DNA of 64,000 nt from Ophioceras dolichostomum (GCA_003049485.1 PYST01000011.1:62001-126000), one strand, 5' to 3'. Positions 10,049 to 21,688 are shown, counted from the first letter of the stretch. Numbers and translations: made by a program. Notes: generated by a model not told the origin, from the sequence alone.

Positions 10049-11236
10049 TCAGGCACACTGATAAACCGTGGCGGTTCCAACCGGCACGGTAACCGTCTTG
10101 GAAAACCGGTTGATCGGCCCGTAGCCGCCCAGCGCGGTGCTGAGCCGCAGCTGGCACCCGATGCAGTTGAGCCGCACGGTCTGCGTGACGGTCCGTCCGT
10201 AGTGCGTCGCCGTGGCACCAGCCGTGCGCTGTGGCTGGACTATGAATGTCGTCTGGCAGCCGCCCACTCCTCCTCCTCCTCCGCCTCCGCCTCCACCCTG
10301 TCTGGCGTAAACTCCAGCGGCTGCTACCGCTGAGCCCGCTGAGCCTGCTGAGCCTGCAACTGCAGCAGCGCCATCGGCTCCGGCATCGATTCCACCACCG
10401 TCCTCCTGGTTGATCTCGACGGCGTTGTCGAACGCCACCCCGTCATCATCACCATCACCACTACCCCCTGGTCTTGGCGGCGGCCGCCATCGGGGCGCTG
10501 TGGGGATCGCACCCGGCGGACCCCTTGGCCGTGTCGGACGGGCTGGGTTCAGGTCGGGTGGGGGTTGTTGTTTGGTCCTTGTGGGCTGAGGTGGTCGGCG
10601 CGTCTGCGTCTGCGTTTGCGTCTGCAACGGCTGGCCCGAGCAGAGCGTGCTCCAGGTCGTCGTCGGCTGCTGGGCGGTCCTGATGCCGTGGATGCGCATG
10701 ATCGGGCAGAAGTAGATGTCCCGATGTATGAAGACGTCGACGCAGCCGTGGCAGTCGACGCGGGCGATGGCTGTCTTAGTCGAGGGGTAGACCGTTTCTG
10801 TCCCGTCCCAGGTGCACGGGTACCTCTCGTGTTGGATGATGGTCGTGGTGCAACCTCGGCCGCCGCCACCACCACCACCACCACCACCACCACCACCACC
10901 GCCTCCGCCGCCTGTGGGCAGGTTTCTGGGAGGAAAGACACGTTCTGGTGGCGGTGGCGGCTGTCTCTTCTCGGCCCGTTCCTGCTCCACGGCGTCGCTG
11001 GCAAGGAGACCGGTGGTGTCTACTGATAGGGCTTGGCCGTTGTTGGAGGCAGCCGTACCTTCTCCGGCTTGAAGTCGTGGGCTGGCGTCTTCGGTGATGA
11101 TGGTAGTGCCGCCCTCATTGTTGGTCGACCCCGGAGTGTCCAGCTCTGGCCTTCCAATTCCGGGGTCAGGGGCAAGTGGGGAGCAGGATATTGAGACAGC
11201 CCAGGCAGCCCAGAATAATAGCCCGAGCAGCTCCAT
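10049..11236 (-). CDS. Secreted protein with two C...CxGC...C domains and a polyglycine spacer (copy B)
   Basis: A single-exon gene of 395 residues. I chose the ATG at 11236 because it opens a signal peptide (MELLGLLFWAAWAVSISCSP); the open frame extends upstream to 11335 without a better signal. Domain 1 (about 129-199) has Cys129, core VDCHGC (Cys162, Cys165) and Cys199, plus extra Cys141 and Cys177. Domain 2 (327-394) has Cys327, core LNCIGC (Cys358, Cys361), GYGP and terminal Cys394. A run of about 19 glycines (encoded by (GGT)n at 10860-10915) precedes domain 1. A Pro/Thr/Gln-rich, then acidic, spacer lies between the domains. The domain is shared with the neighbour at 8034-8780, so the pair looks like an old tandem duplication with diverged linkers. 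Function unknown. Confidence 0.82.
   Translation of the reverse strand: MELLGLLFWAAWAVSISCSPLAPDPGIGRPELDTPGSTNNEGGTTIITEDASPRLQAGEGTAASNNGQALSVDTTGLLASDAVEQERAEKRQPPPPPERVFPPRNLPTGGGGGGGGGGGGGGGGGGRGCTTTIIQHERYPCTWDGTETVYPSTKTAIARVDCHGCVDVFIHRDIYFCPIMRIHGIRTAQQPTTTWSTLCSGQPLQTQTQTQTRRPPQPTRTKQQPPPDLNPARPTRPRGPPGAIPTAPRWRPPPRPGGSGDGDDDGVAFDNAVEINQEDGGGIDAGADGAAAVAGSAGSAGSAVAAAGVYARQGGGGGGGGGGVGGCQTTFIVQPQRTAGATATHYGRTVTQTVRLNCIGCQLRLSTALGGYGPINRFSKTVTVPVGTATVYQCA
10860..10915. repeat. Trinucleotide (CAC/GTG) microsatellite, coding for polyglycine
   Basis: A ccaccaccacc run followed by cctccgccgcc within the secreted gene copy B; on the coding strand it reads GGT/GGC/GGA codons for glycine. 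Such tracts vary in length between strains. Confidence 0.85.
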
Positions 11237-13122
11237 TTCCTCAGAGATTATGGGCCTGAGTGAGGAGGAGTCGAAGAGTGATGATGGGGTGCGGGAGGGC
11301 CTCGGACAGGATACGGCCCGAGATCCGGGGGCCACCTGGGGTTTCCTCTCGAGAATTTGGGGTGATCGACAGACTTGTCTCGAAGTTTGAGTAATCGACG
11401 CTCAAGGGGCAACATATTCCGAGCGCCCGATGTCTTATGTACCCGGTAGGGAGTCGATAGGGGACCCTTATTCTCTTGCCTTTGAGGAACTCGGATGAAC
11501 CGCGGCCGAATCAGAGACCTGGTGGGAGGTAGCTGAGTAGCCGAAGGGGACGTGCATCGGATCAGGCCAGGTCAGGTGAACAGAAACTCGTCGAAAAAGA
11601 GCCAAGGAACGCGGGTGTATCGCGTAGTTCTCCGTACCTGTATTCAGCTATGTTGCGCTGATGGGGAGCAGGGGTCGGCATCTGATGGTTGCACAGAGCG
11701 GCGATCAGGAAGTACGAGCTCTGTTTCCTGAGAAGGAAGTCCTTCTGTGTCTCATCTGTTCGATGGCTTCTTGACGGTCAATCCGGGAAAAAGAGCTTAT
11801 GCGAGCTGAAGAGGGCGGGATATGTATACCAATCAAGGGTGTTGGCAGAAAGGAGCGCTGAACGCAAAGAGTCCCCGATTCTGGGCTGGGATCCATGCAG
11901 CTGGAGAGAGCTGGGACTGGTCGGTCGAGCGGGCGTTTCTGGAACGACCCAGACAGGACACCAATGCTATATTTCTGGTAAATGATGGGAAGAACAAGGT
12001 TCGGGCGTAGATGATGTGAGACCTGGAAGCCGGTCACCATCTATAACCTAGGAGGATATCTCTAGCAAGGACAGGAAAACTAAAACTAACCCCGCCGGAA
12101 TGGCTTCGCTTGGGCAAACACCCCATGAAGTCATGTCGGGGACGGCATCCTTCGAGCACCGACCGGCCAGCACGTGAACTCTGCAGAATCCGATCGATCA
12201 ATTCTCCTACATGGAACACTTCTGGTCGATGACCAGCGCGGGCGGCTCATCATTGGCCGGCCGGCTAAAAAGGGGGCGGCCAATATGGGATGCTTATGAG
12301 CAGCTTCCTGAATCGGTCAACCCCTGATGAAGCCTAAATTAATAGCAGACGAAAAACCGTTGAATGCGCTATAGAGTCGATTGCTTCCAGACTCTCTCAG
12401 TGGAGAGAGGGACAGTAGGTAGTGGGATGGTAGCGACCGGCTTTGGCTATTGGTGGAGTGATGATTTCCGCTCGCCTTTCCTTCGCTCCCAACCCAGGTC
12501 CCTTCAAAGCGGAAGAGTCGAAGCGAGAACGCCACCAACTCCAAAAATAGGGGGGGNNNNNNNNNNNNNNNNNNNNNNNNNNNNNNNNNNNNNNNNNNNN
12601 NNNNNNNNNNNNNNNNNNGGGGGGGGGCAAATGGAGAGGGAGCGCACACACTATCGGGGATGGCCACAAGTGGGCTGCTGTGCTGCCCGCATGGCCATTC
12701 CCGAGTACTGGGTAAGTCTGAAAATAATCTGGCCAGTCGGCTTGGCGCCGAAAAGGTTCACGGAACAAAAAGGCTGGAGAAGGGGGGAGTCGCTGTTACT
12801 CGGCTCCGATTTCCCGACTCAGTCTTTGATAAGGGGAGGGCTGGATGAGAGTCTATCGTTTAGACCACGTGCATGGCCTCTACTGTACAACTTTACAGTC
12901 AACATCAACGGTAGAGAAATATACAACTGGGAATGGTTTGTACAAGAAGAGTTGAGAATTGATGGTTGAGAGTAGAGAGTCTAAACGCAAGGCCGGTTCG
13001 AACCGAACCGCTGTATGCCGTAGCCATGAGTCCAAGGTACGCTATGTATCCGCCGAGGCCGTACCAACGCCGACTTGGAATAAGTTGAGGTTCCCTGTAA
13101 GTCCCTGAATATCAAACTTGAG
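11237..13122. other. Intergenic region containing an assembly gap
   Basis: No supported gene in about 1.9 kb. The gap of N at 12557-12618 is listed separately. The sequence is not obviously AT-rich and shows no transposase or reverse transcriptase motifs. Confidence 0.45.
12557..12618. other. Assembly gap (62 N) inside a G homopolymer
   Basis: The N run is flanked by six G on the left (12551-12556) and nine G on the right (12619-12627). The true sequence may simply be a G run or a G-rich repeat that broke sequencing or assembly. Confidence 0.97.
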
Positions 13123-16100
13123 CTAAGATTTTTGATAGGATGGCTGTGGCGTTAGCAGGACTGCACCGTGGACGGGAGGTAGGGAGTAGAGACTTACAAA
13201 GCTGTCCCATTCCCAATCACCCATGTCCGTATCCAGCCCAAATCCGTTATCAGCCATGGCCCCAAAAGCCATCAGCCTCTCATCCTCAGGCGTAAAAGGC
13301 GCGTCCGCAGCAGCCATATCCACGTCGCCGCCCCCGTCTTCGCCGCCGCTGCTGAGACGTGCCACCGCCGTCGTCAATCTTCCTCCACCAGCCTGTGCGG
13401 CCGATGCATGGAGCGGAGGAAGAGGCAGGCGCTCGTCTTCCGGCACGGGCCCGTTCTCCATGCGGGCGGCGACGGCCTTGAGGATCTCGTAGCAGCGGCC
13501 CGCGCCCTCGCCGAGCCCCTTGAGGATCGTCTGCCTGATCTCGGCATCGGACTCGCCGCGCTGGAGCGAGTCTGCGTGCGCGATGAGGCTGTGGAAGAAG
13601 AGGTGGCCTTTTATGTTGGTCTCGCCCGCCTCCAGCCGCTCGCCCGTGACGCTTCCGGCGAACCGGAGGGCTTCGATGAGCTCTTGGTACGGCACGACGC
13701 CGAGGCCGATCGTGGTCGGGGGCGCGGAGGAACCGCCCACTGAAGACGAGTGGATACCGCCGCCGCTTGCGTCTCCGCTGGACGGCTGGGCGGTGCCGGT
13801 GCCGGTGGGCGAGCCGACCCTAAGGTAGGAGGGCAGGGAGAGGTCGCGCTCGATCCCTGTGCTGAGCTTGGCGGCGCGCTCCTCCTCCAGCTGCCAGAAG
13901 AGCTCGGCGGCCAGGATCATGTTGCTCTGGTATGTGATAGCGCGGTACGGTCCGGCGCCGTTGATGCAGACCCGCCTGTAGTCCGCTCGGCCGGGGGATA
14001 TCGGCGGCGGCGACGCCGATTCAGGGGAGGCAGGGGAGCCGTCGAGAATGTTCTTGAAGTTGAGGGCACGGTGCATCTTCAGAGAGGTCTCGACTGAGAT
14101 CTTGCGGGAGAAGTAGTATCGGGGATCACGCTGCGAGGCCGCCTGCCACGGGATGTGCATTGCGGTCAGGTAACGGTGCATGGCCTGCTCGGTCAACAGC
14201 AGTTGGAAATCTGATGGTCCGTTGGGCCTTTCGGGTTCGGCACGGGGGCGGAACGACTGGAGGACTACAGCCAGGGAACGACAAGCGGTGGACATCTCGG
14301 TGCTCAGCCTCAGGGTCATGTCGTAGACGTTGCGGCAGCGGAAGTCGTTGAGATAATGTGCGATGGCCAGCCGCGTGGGGAATGATCGGTATAGTGCGAT
14401 CTGCACTGACGATTGTGTGAAGCAGTCCGCAGGCTTGGGGCCGGACGTGGCTTCCCTTCCATTGGGCTCGCCGACCAGCTGGTCATCATCGTAGTTGGAA
14501 GGCGGCTTTGTGTCAAAGTCCGAGAGCGAGATGGCGGCGGGGCCTCCTGAATCGATGCTTGCTTGCAGGGAGATCTCCAGGATGGTGATCCAAAGCCGCC
14601 GGCGCAGCTCGGCGCGGAGTTTAGACATGGGGACCAGGCAGTCTGGGTCTCGGTGCAGGCCCATGTAGACGGCAGAGCGGTAGAGCTCCCCCACCGAGAT
14701 CCATACGAGATCCGCCCCTATCGCAGTCGTCTCGCGGGCGAAGTGGAGGAGGCACATGTTCTGGAGTCCGGAGAGGGTGAGGCGGGACTTGAGCGACGGC
14801 GAAGGGTTCGGGGACGGCGCGATCACCCAGTACTGGCCCTCCATGATCCACTGGATCGCCAGCTGCCGGAGCGAGAAGCGCTCGTCGTAGAGGCATGCAC
14901 CGATGGCCATGACGAGCTGCATCTGGACGACGAAGGTTCTGTACGCGCCGGCCGGGTTCTCCCAGTACCGCCGGTAGTCTGCTAGGAAGCTCGGCACGTG
15001 GAGGATTCGGTAGACGGTCTCGAAGGTACGGAGATACCCGTCGACCAGCTTGTCGCAAATCTCCCGAGAAGGGATGCGTGAGCCTGGGGTCTGCGGCACG
15101 ACGGCCGGGAGGCGCGCGGCTTTGATGGCACGGCCAAGCCTCTTGCACCTCGCCAGGGGCTCCCATAATGGCGATCGGAAGGTCTCCTCGGCCTTGATGA
15201 TGTCGAGTTGGGTGGAAAACTGTGCCGGGGGCAGGACAAAGATCTAAGAGTTAGTCTAAGTTAGGGGCTGGATGGGCTCTCAAGATGTTTGGAAAGACAA
15301 TGGTGATGAACAGGACCAACAGGGCCTGCACATATCACATATGGTGTAGCTTACCAGACAGGCGCTTTGGAGGTAGTGGCTAGGCCCGTAGTACCTCGTC
15401 TTGGCCAGCGTGCCTTTGCCCGGCTGGATGACGGGGAGCGCGCCAATCAGCGCGTTGCTGCGCGGCGGGTTGCTGTCGAGCTTGCTCGTGCTCGTGCCTG
15501 TGCTCGTGCCTAGGACCTGGGAGAGCCGCTCCTCTAGTTCTCGGACCCGATCGGTCAAGAGGGTGATCGTCGAGGACCCGGAGAAGTGACTCGAGGGGGT
15601 CCTTCGACCGGACTCAGAGGCGTCTTCCTTGCTGGAGGGGGCGGCAAGGGTCACGGGGACGCTCGAGCCGGTGAAGGGGGAGTCTACCTCGGCGATGGAG
15701 CTCGCAGGAAGCAGGTCCGGTTGGCGGGGCACATCGAGATAGGGCCACACCGACGAGGAGACAGGCTCATTGCTGTTGCCACCCCCGGTGCCACTACCAT
15801 TGCCAGGGCGAGAGGCAGCGGGAGCAAGTGGGGGTGCCGTGCGTCTCACCACGTGTTGGGGCTCTGCCTGGTACGTGCATTGCGATGACCGATGTGCGCG
15901 GATGCAGTTTGTGCATGGGATGTTCCGGCAGCATCGTACTTTCCGGCGCCGGCACTGAATTTGACGGGAGATGAGAAAATTGGCGGTGAGCAGAGGGCAT
16001 CATAGCACATCGAGGGGAATTGGCTCAGGGGAGAACTCAGGGGGCACTATTCCGTACAGGCCCCGCTAAGAGATGGGGCCTGACTTGACGAACCTCTTCG

Positions 16101-16198
16101 CATGCCAAGGCCGGTCGCCTACGCTTCTTCTCCAGCTGGGCACCAGCACGGCGTTCCGGAGGCGTCGTCTGCTCCGGTTCGTCACTGGAGTCCGGCAT
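13123..16198 (-). CDS. Zn2Cys6 transcription factor with fungal-specific regulatory domain
   Basis: Exons 16094-16198, 15355-15954 and 13123-15243 give 941 residues. The zinc cluster (Cys33, Cys36, Cys43, Cys49, Cys52, Cys61; ACEE-CRRRKVRCCRNIPCTNC) is completed only by splicing the first intron, which falls between the first two ligands. A short coiled-coil (TDRVRELEERLSQVLG) follows the cluster. The middle homology region starts near SREICDKLVDGYLRTFETVYRILHVPSF and continues with RRRLWITILEISLQASIDSG. It should be a nuclear, DNA-binding regulator. It is divergent from the MFS transporter at 17030, a common arrangement of a regulator and its target. The residue after Cys43 is an extra cysteine where Asp or Lys is usual. 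The C-terminus is uncertain: a GTAAGT donor at 13197 suggests a further intron and a different short tail ending near 13023. Confidence 0.86.
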
Positions 16199-17029
16199 TT
16201 TCAATTGGTTGATTCGTTCGCTTTCAGCGAACAGAGGGGCCAAAAGAACCGCAACCAGGCCACATTAGCCAACAAATAAAGTGGGAAAATCGACGGAGAT
16301 GCGGAAGTAGGGAAAGGAGAGGCCTGGGAAAGAGACCTGGAGTAGGTCTCGTCAAATCAGTAATGAACCGGCGGGCATGTAGCTGTAGCGATGGACTTAC
16401 ACTATGGACAGCGCCCCTTGAGTGTTCGGGGAATTGGGCTTCGGCCGAGCTGAGCCTGATCCTGCTGCGATTATGATCCTAACAGAGAGTACCTAAGAAT
16501 CTGCTTGCATCACGATATTGAAAAGGTAACTAAGATAGATCCGTACCAGGCTCTAGCGGCGCTCGGGGCTGCCCACCAATCAGAGCCAGCTGGAGCTGAC
16601 CCTTCTCGCACCAACTCGGCGGTGTGGGGACGGGGATATCGCACTGCACCCTAGGAAGCCTGTATATCACCAAATGCGGATGACTTAGCACCCGGACCGA
16701 GACGGTTTAGGGGCAGCTCGGCTTCCACCTCGGGACGCGAGCGAGATTCGTGATGATTTGGGCAATGCGAGACGGACATATCGCTTGCGGGAACATGGCA
16801 TGGGCTGGTTGGCGATCTTGGCCCGCGTTCGCGTGTCGGCGTGGAGTTGTTTTTGTTGTAGGCCCCGTGCCATAAATGGTTAATATGGGCTCACGCAAGA
16901 ATCGTGGATGGGAGGTTGATATGTCCATGAAGAGTTGGATGCGCACACACAGTTTCGTTTTCTCGTCGAATTGACATCTCAGATCGCTGCTGCTGCTGCT
17001 CTTTTCCCTGTTCCTCCAGCTAGCCCGTC
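16199..17029. promoter_or_regulatory. Shared upstream region of the regulator and the MFS transporter
   Basis: 831 bp between two divergent start codons (16198 minus, 17030 plus). No gene is seen in it. It likely holds promoters for both genes; I could not identify a specific operator with confidence. Confidence 0.5.
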
Positions 17030-18451
17030 ATGGCCTCATCTTCAACAGATTCTGATATTAAACTTGGCCAGGACCGCAAAGGCCAGCCTGATGCCGGATC
17101 CTACGACCCATCGAGGGAGGAGAAGGCCGAAACTCTGAATGAGGAAGGCGTCCCAGGTGCCGACGACTATCCGGAGGGCGGCACTCGAGCGTGGATGGTG
17201 GCAGCCGGCACGGCCGGCATGCTGTTCAGCACGCTGGGCATGGCGAACTCGTTCGGTGTCTTCCAAGCCTACTACATGACCCACCAGCTCCAGAACGAAT
17301 CGCCCGACAACATCTCGTGGATCGGCGGCCTTCAGGTGTTTTTTGTCTTCGCGGCCGGTATCGTTGGCGGCCCGCTCTTCGATCGGTTTGGTGCCTGGGT
17401 AGGCATCGTTCTGCTGCCCCCTTTCTACTTTCTCGGCCGTCTTGGGCGTCAGTCAGGCTAATTAGCTAACCCTAGGCAACCCTCTTCACAGGTGATGCGC
17501 CCAGCCGCTGTGGTGTACATATTTGCCATAATGATGACCAGTCTGTGCACAGAGTATTGGCAGCTCCTGCTTGCTCAGGGCATCCTGACCGGGTTCTCGT
17601 GCGGCCTCGTGATGTCGCCCGGCATGGCGGCGACGTCGCAATACTTCCACAAACGCCGTGGCGCCGCCATCGGCATCGCCATCACTGGCAGCTCCTTCGG
17701 CGCTGTCGTCTTCCCCCTCATCTTGGCTAAGATGCTTAACGAGTCTAGTATCGGCTTCGGGTGGTCGGTGCGAATCATCGGCTTCATTCTCATCCCGGTG
17801 TTGACATTCAGCTCTATTGCGATCAAAGCCCGTCTGCCGCCCCGACAGACCCGATTCTTGTTGCCATCGGCGTTCAAAAAGCCACTCTACAACCTCCTGA
17901 TTGCTGGCCAGTTCACTCTGATGACCGGAATGTTCACGCCCCTCTTTTACTTGCCCAGCTACGCCGAATCGAACGGGATGAACCCCACCCTGGCGGGCTA
18001 TCTCATCGCCATGCTGAACGGCGCTTCTGCCTTCGGCCGCGTCATCCCGGGCATCCTGGCAGATAAGTTGGGGCGCCTGAACATGCTCGCCGCGATGGGC
18101 TTCGCAACCGGCATCATAATACTGTGCTGGACCAAGGTGGAGGGCACGGCTGGCACTGTGGTGTACGCCGTCGCGTTCGGTTTCGCCTCGGGAGCGCTTG
18201 CCTCAGGCGGTATTGCGGCCTTGTCTCTGTGCCCAGATGACCCCAGAGACATCGGCACGTATCTCGGGATGGGCATGGCTATATCGGCGTTCTCTGCTCT
18301 CCTGGGACCGCCCGTCACCGGTGCTATGTTGAAGGAGTACCATGGGTTCCTTGAGATATCGATCTTCGGAGGGGTGCTCAGTCTTGCAGGTGCATCCATG
18401 GTTGTAGTCGGGAAGTTTTTCACCAAAGAGGGCATATTTGGAAAAGTTTGA
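17030..18451 (+). CDS. MFS transporter, monocarboxylate permease-like
   Basis: Exons 17030-17398 and 17492-18451 give 442 residues. The donor is GTAGGC, the branch site GCTAAC at 17464 and the acceptor CTTCACAG. After a hydrophilic N-terminus come membrane helices starting at TRAWMVAAGTAGMLFSTLGM, with about 12 predicted in total. The segment ending GGPLFDRFG after helix 2 is the typical MFS loop, and later segments (ILTGFSCGLVMSPGMAATSQYFHKRRGAAIGIAITGSSFGAVVFP) match fungal monocarboxylate transporter homologues (MCH type). These plasma membrane or vacuolar porters are mostly of unproven substrate. The transcription factor next door is divergently oriented, which suggests linked regulation. 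Confidence 0.86.
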
Positions 18452-18916
18452 GATCTAGATAAAGGGGCGGGCGAGCCTTGGAGAGAATGTCGAAGCACCC
18501 GGGGTGACAGGAGCTGGGGGAGTAGGAAGGGGGGCTAAGGGTCTATAGGTCGTCCGAAGTGCTGGTCAAGAGGGTAACGATGAGGGGAACCGGCACATTT
18601 GTATAAGAAAATATGGGGTAGGGGGTAATGTGATATCTTTAAGAAACGCATAAAAGGAACAAAAAAGAAGATAGGTAGATTTGAAAATAGACCGGGAAGC
18701 CATTATCTGTAATCGGAATCGCCATGCCGAATTTTATCCCAATATTGATACAGTTGTACTCTGCAGAGAGACGACGACAATTCCACATTTTAACCCGCTA
18801 GACAAATGCATCGTCTCCTTTCCTCCAGAACGAGACCAAGCCGACTAAGGGATCGATCCTTCAGCCGGTCGAGGTCGAAATGGTCACCGCTCTCTCACTC
18901 CAAAAAAGACAGGGGT
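18452..18916. other. Convergent 3' intergenic region
   Basis: 465 bp between the 3' ends of the MFS gene and the E2 gene. An AT-rich part (18600-18700) may contain polyadenylation signals for both. Nothing else is seen. Confidence 0.4.
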
Positions 18917-20440
18917 TTATAGGAGAAGCTGCAGTGGGTTCTCCACAACCTTCTTGAGCTCCTTCATCCACTCGGCTCCGACGGCGCCGTCAACCACCTT
19001 GTGGTCGAAGCTGGCCGTGACAACGATCTGGTCCTCCCACTCCACGCCCGTGCTGCCGTCCTCGTTTGCCACGGGCACAGCCACCTTCTGGGTTGTGCCG
19101 ACGGCGAGGATGGCGGCCTGGGGTGGGTTGATAACCGCGGTGAAGCGCTCGACGGCGGGGTTCATACCCATGTTGGAAATGGATATGCTGCCGCCCTGGT
19201 ATTCCTCTGGCTTGAGCTTGCCGTCCCTCGCTTTCTTGGCCAGCTCCTTGACGGCGGCCGAAATGCTCTCCAGGCCCTTGGTCTCGACGGCCTTTACGAT
19301 CGGGGTGATCAAGCCAGTGGGAGTGGACACGGCAACGGACACGTCGACGGTGTTGAACTGGCGGATGAAGCCGTCGCGCCAGGACGAGTTGACGGCGGGA
19401 ACCTTCTTAGACGCGACAGCCATGGCCTTGATCAGGAAGTCGTTGACGCTCAGCTTGTACTGGCCGTCAGCCGAACTGTTCAGGGCCTGGCGGAGCTTGA
19501 GAAGCTTGGACACCGAGAGGGACGACGAGACGAAGTAGTGCGGGTTCTCCTGGATTGACTCCTTGAGGCGGCTGGCAATCGTCTTGCGCATGCCGCTGAT
19601 GGGGATATCCTGGTAAAGGGCACCAGCGGGGGCCGCCGCACTCGCCGGACCAGCAGGGGGGGAGGCCAACAGCTTCTTGACATCCTCCTCGGTGATCTTG
19701 CCGCCTTGGCCGGTGCCCTTGACGTCGTCGAGCTTGACGCCCTTCTCGATAGCCAGGCGTTTGGCGGCGGGTGTTGCATTGGGCTCTCTGTCGAGAGCGC
19801 TCTGCAGCTTTCCGCCCGAGGAGGCATCTTCTGGCTCTGGGGCAGGCGTGGGTGCGGGCGTGGAGGCGGTACTTGACGACTCCTCGGCGGGCTGCTTCTT
19901 CTCCTCCTTGGGCGCTGGAGCAGAGGCGTCACCGCCGGCATCGGCGAGTGTGAAGTTCTCGAAAGCTTTGACATCGGCACCTTCCTCGACCAGGACAGCA
20001 ATTGGCTGTTCCAATAGGGATTGGAATAGTTAGAAGACGATTCGGTAGGGAACTGGGGCGGGTAGGTGTGTCGGGGTTGGGACGGAAGCATTTCGGAGTT
20101 GGAGGGTGAGATTCCCCGACGGACTACCTACGTTCCCAACGGCGATGTCCTTCTCGCCGGTCTCCTTCAGGATCTTCGCCAGGACGCCCTCCTCCTGGAA
20201 CTCAAAGTCCATCTGAGCCTTGTCGGTCTCAATCTCGACGAGCACGTCGCCGGGAGCGATGCTGTCGCCGGGGCTCTTCTGCCACGCTCCAATGTTTCCG
20301 GCTGTCATCGTCGGAGAAAGCGCGGGCATCTTGACGATGGTGTGTGGCGGGTACGACGCGTACCATCTCGTCAATGAGGGGACGACATATCGCAAGCTGG
20401 CATTTTGGAGAGCGCGCCTCCCAAGCACCGGGGCGAGCAT
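18917..20440 (-). CDS. LAT1: Dihydrolipoamide acetyltransferase, E2 of the pyruvate dehydrogenase complex
   Basis: Exons 20132-20440 and 18917-20005 give 465 residues; the intron has donor GTAGGT and acceptor GGAACAG. The N-terminus ([20 protein letters not shown]) is Arg-rich and looks like a mitochondrial presequence. A single lipoyl domain (about 34-110) carries the lipoylation motif EIETDKAQ with Lys74. A Pro/Ala/Glu linker leads to the E3/E1-binding domain ([24 protein letters not shown]). The catalytic domain ends with DHKVVDG, in which His438 and Asp442 are the active-site residues, and the conserved tail NPLQLLL. The enzyme transfers acetyl groups to CoA in the mitochondrial matrix. 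Length and domain order agree with fungal E2. It is divergent from SEC7. Confidence 0.97.
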
Positions 20441-21688
20441 TGTGCGTAGAGGCGGACGAGGTCAATTGGGCGGATGCGAATGCGTGGACGTCAAGTCAAG
20501 TTGAAAGATGAGAAGACGGGGCGCCTTTTTTGATTCTTGACAGCTCCCAATTATTTTTTTGGGGCGGACAACGTTGGGACAGCTTCCGGAATGGTCTAAC
20601 CGCTTTTGGCCCTAGCTTCCCGACAATCGGGGACGGGAATCCGATAAGCTGATAAGCTCAATTGTCGTCGGCACCCCAGCTCTCGGGAATGGAAACCTAG
20701 GCCCCAAAAGCGAGTCGATGGAGCTTTGCTTCACTTATTTTGGTCTCGTGAAGCTTTCTGTCGAATAGAGCTCGTCCAATGATCCGCATCCCATCATGTC
20801 TTCAAGCAAGTAGGATGGGATGGGGTCAAAGTTAATGCTGGCACGCTGCAATTGTATAGCTGCACTGGTGCAGAACTATGGTCCCTTCGCCTGTCAACCC
20901 CCGCTTCGATGGCCTGTGCCAGCTGCCGAAAGTACGCCCCCGAGGTTCCTCAATTGCGCAAACTCTCCCTGTTCAGATGCGAAACGGAAATGTTTATTCT
21001 GTACCCATCGTCCCGTATCATTAGGTAGTAGATCCTCAGTGGAAGAGGATTTTGGTTTCAGGGGAGGACGATGGCTTCGAGTTTCCACTGACCGCCATTC
21101 CTCAGTAGTGACTAACGAGTAACGAGAGATTGAGGATGCCTAATACGGAATGCAGTTCTACGTGTGCGGGTACGGAGGAGGACACCTGCACAGTAATGGA
21201 ACAAGAGCAAAGCTCAGCCGCTAGGCGCTCAGCCACGCTGCCACATGCACGGGCGTCATCGCACACGCTGAATGAGCAGGATTCCGAACACTAAGAAAAA
21301 GCTCTGGGAGGGTTTAGCTGTCATCAACAGCAACACTTTAGACAAAGCGAATCTCCATTGGTACCACCACCCAAGAACCTAGAAAAGGCCAAACCGCAGC
21401 GCGGCCTCTAGCACGATCTGCCTCAGTCGAGAGAGGTTGCATCATCTACATCGCCAGCTTTGAAGCCAGAAGAATGCCTCAGCGCAATTGACGCCCCAGC
21501 TAGTCTAGCTGTTGCTGCCGTCGTCATCGGCCAACACCGCACCGACCGCCGTGCCGAACTACTGGGACGGCGCCCTTCCGTCTCGCCTCTCGTTCATCCG
21601 CCCCTTTCTTGCGGATGGCCCTTTGCCGCCCACGCTCCGCCCCGCCTCTACCACGTCTGCGCTCTCCACATTCGTCTAGGCCGGCCTC
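20441..21688. promoter_or_regulatory. Divergent promoter region between E2 and SEC7
   Basis: 1.25 kb between two start codons. An inverted repeat (tcccg...cggga) occurs near 20620-20636. No gene is supported. Confidence 0.45.

Noticed and set aside
12980..13015. GGTTCGAACC palindrome as tRNA B-box
   Set aside because: No A-box or stem structure lies at a suitable distance.
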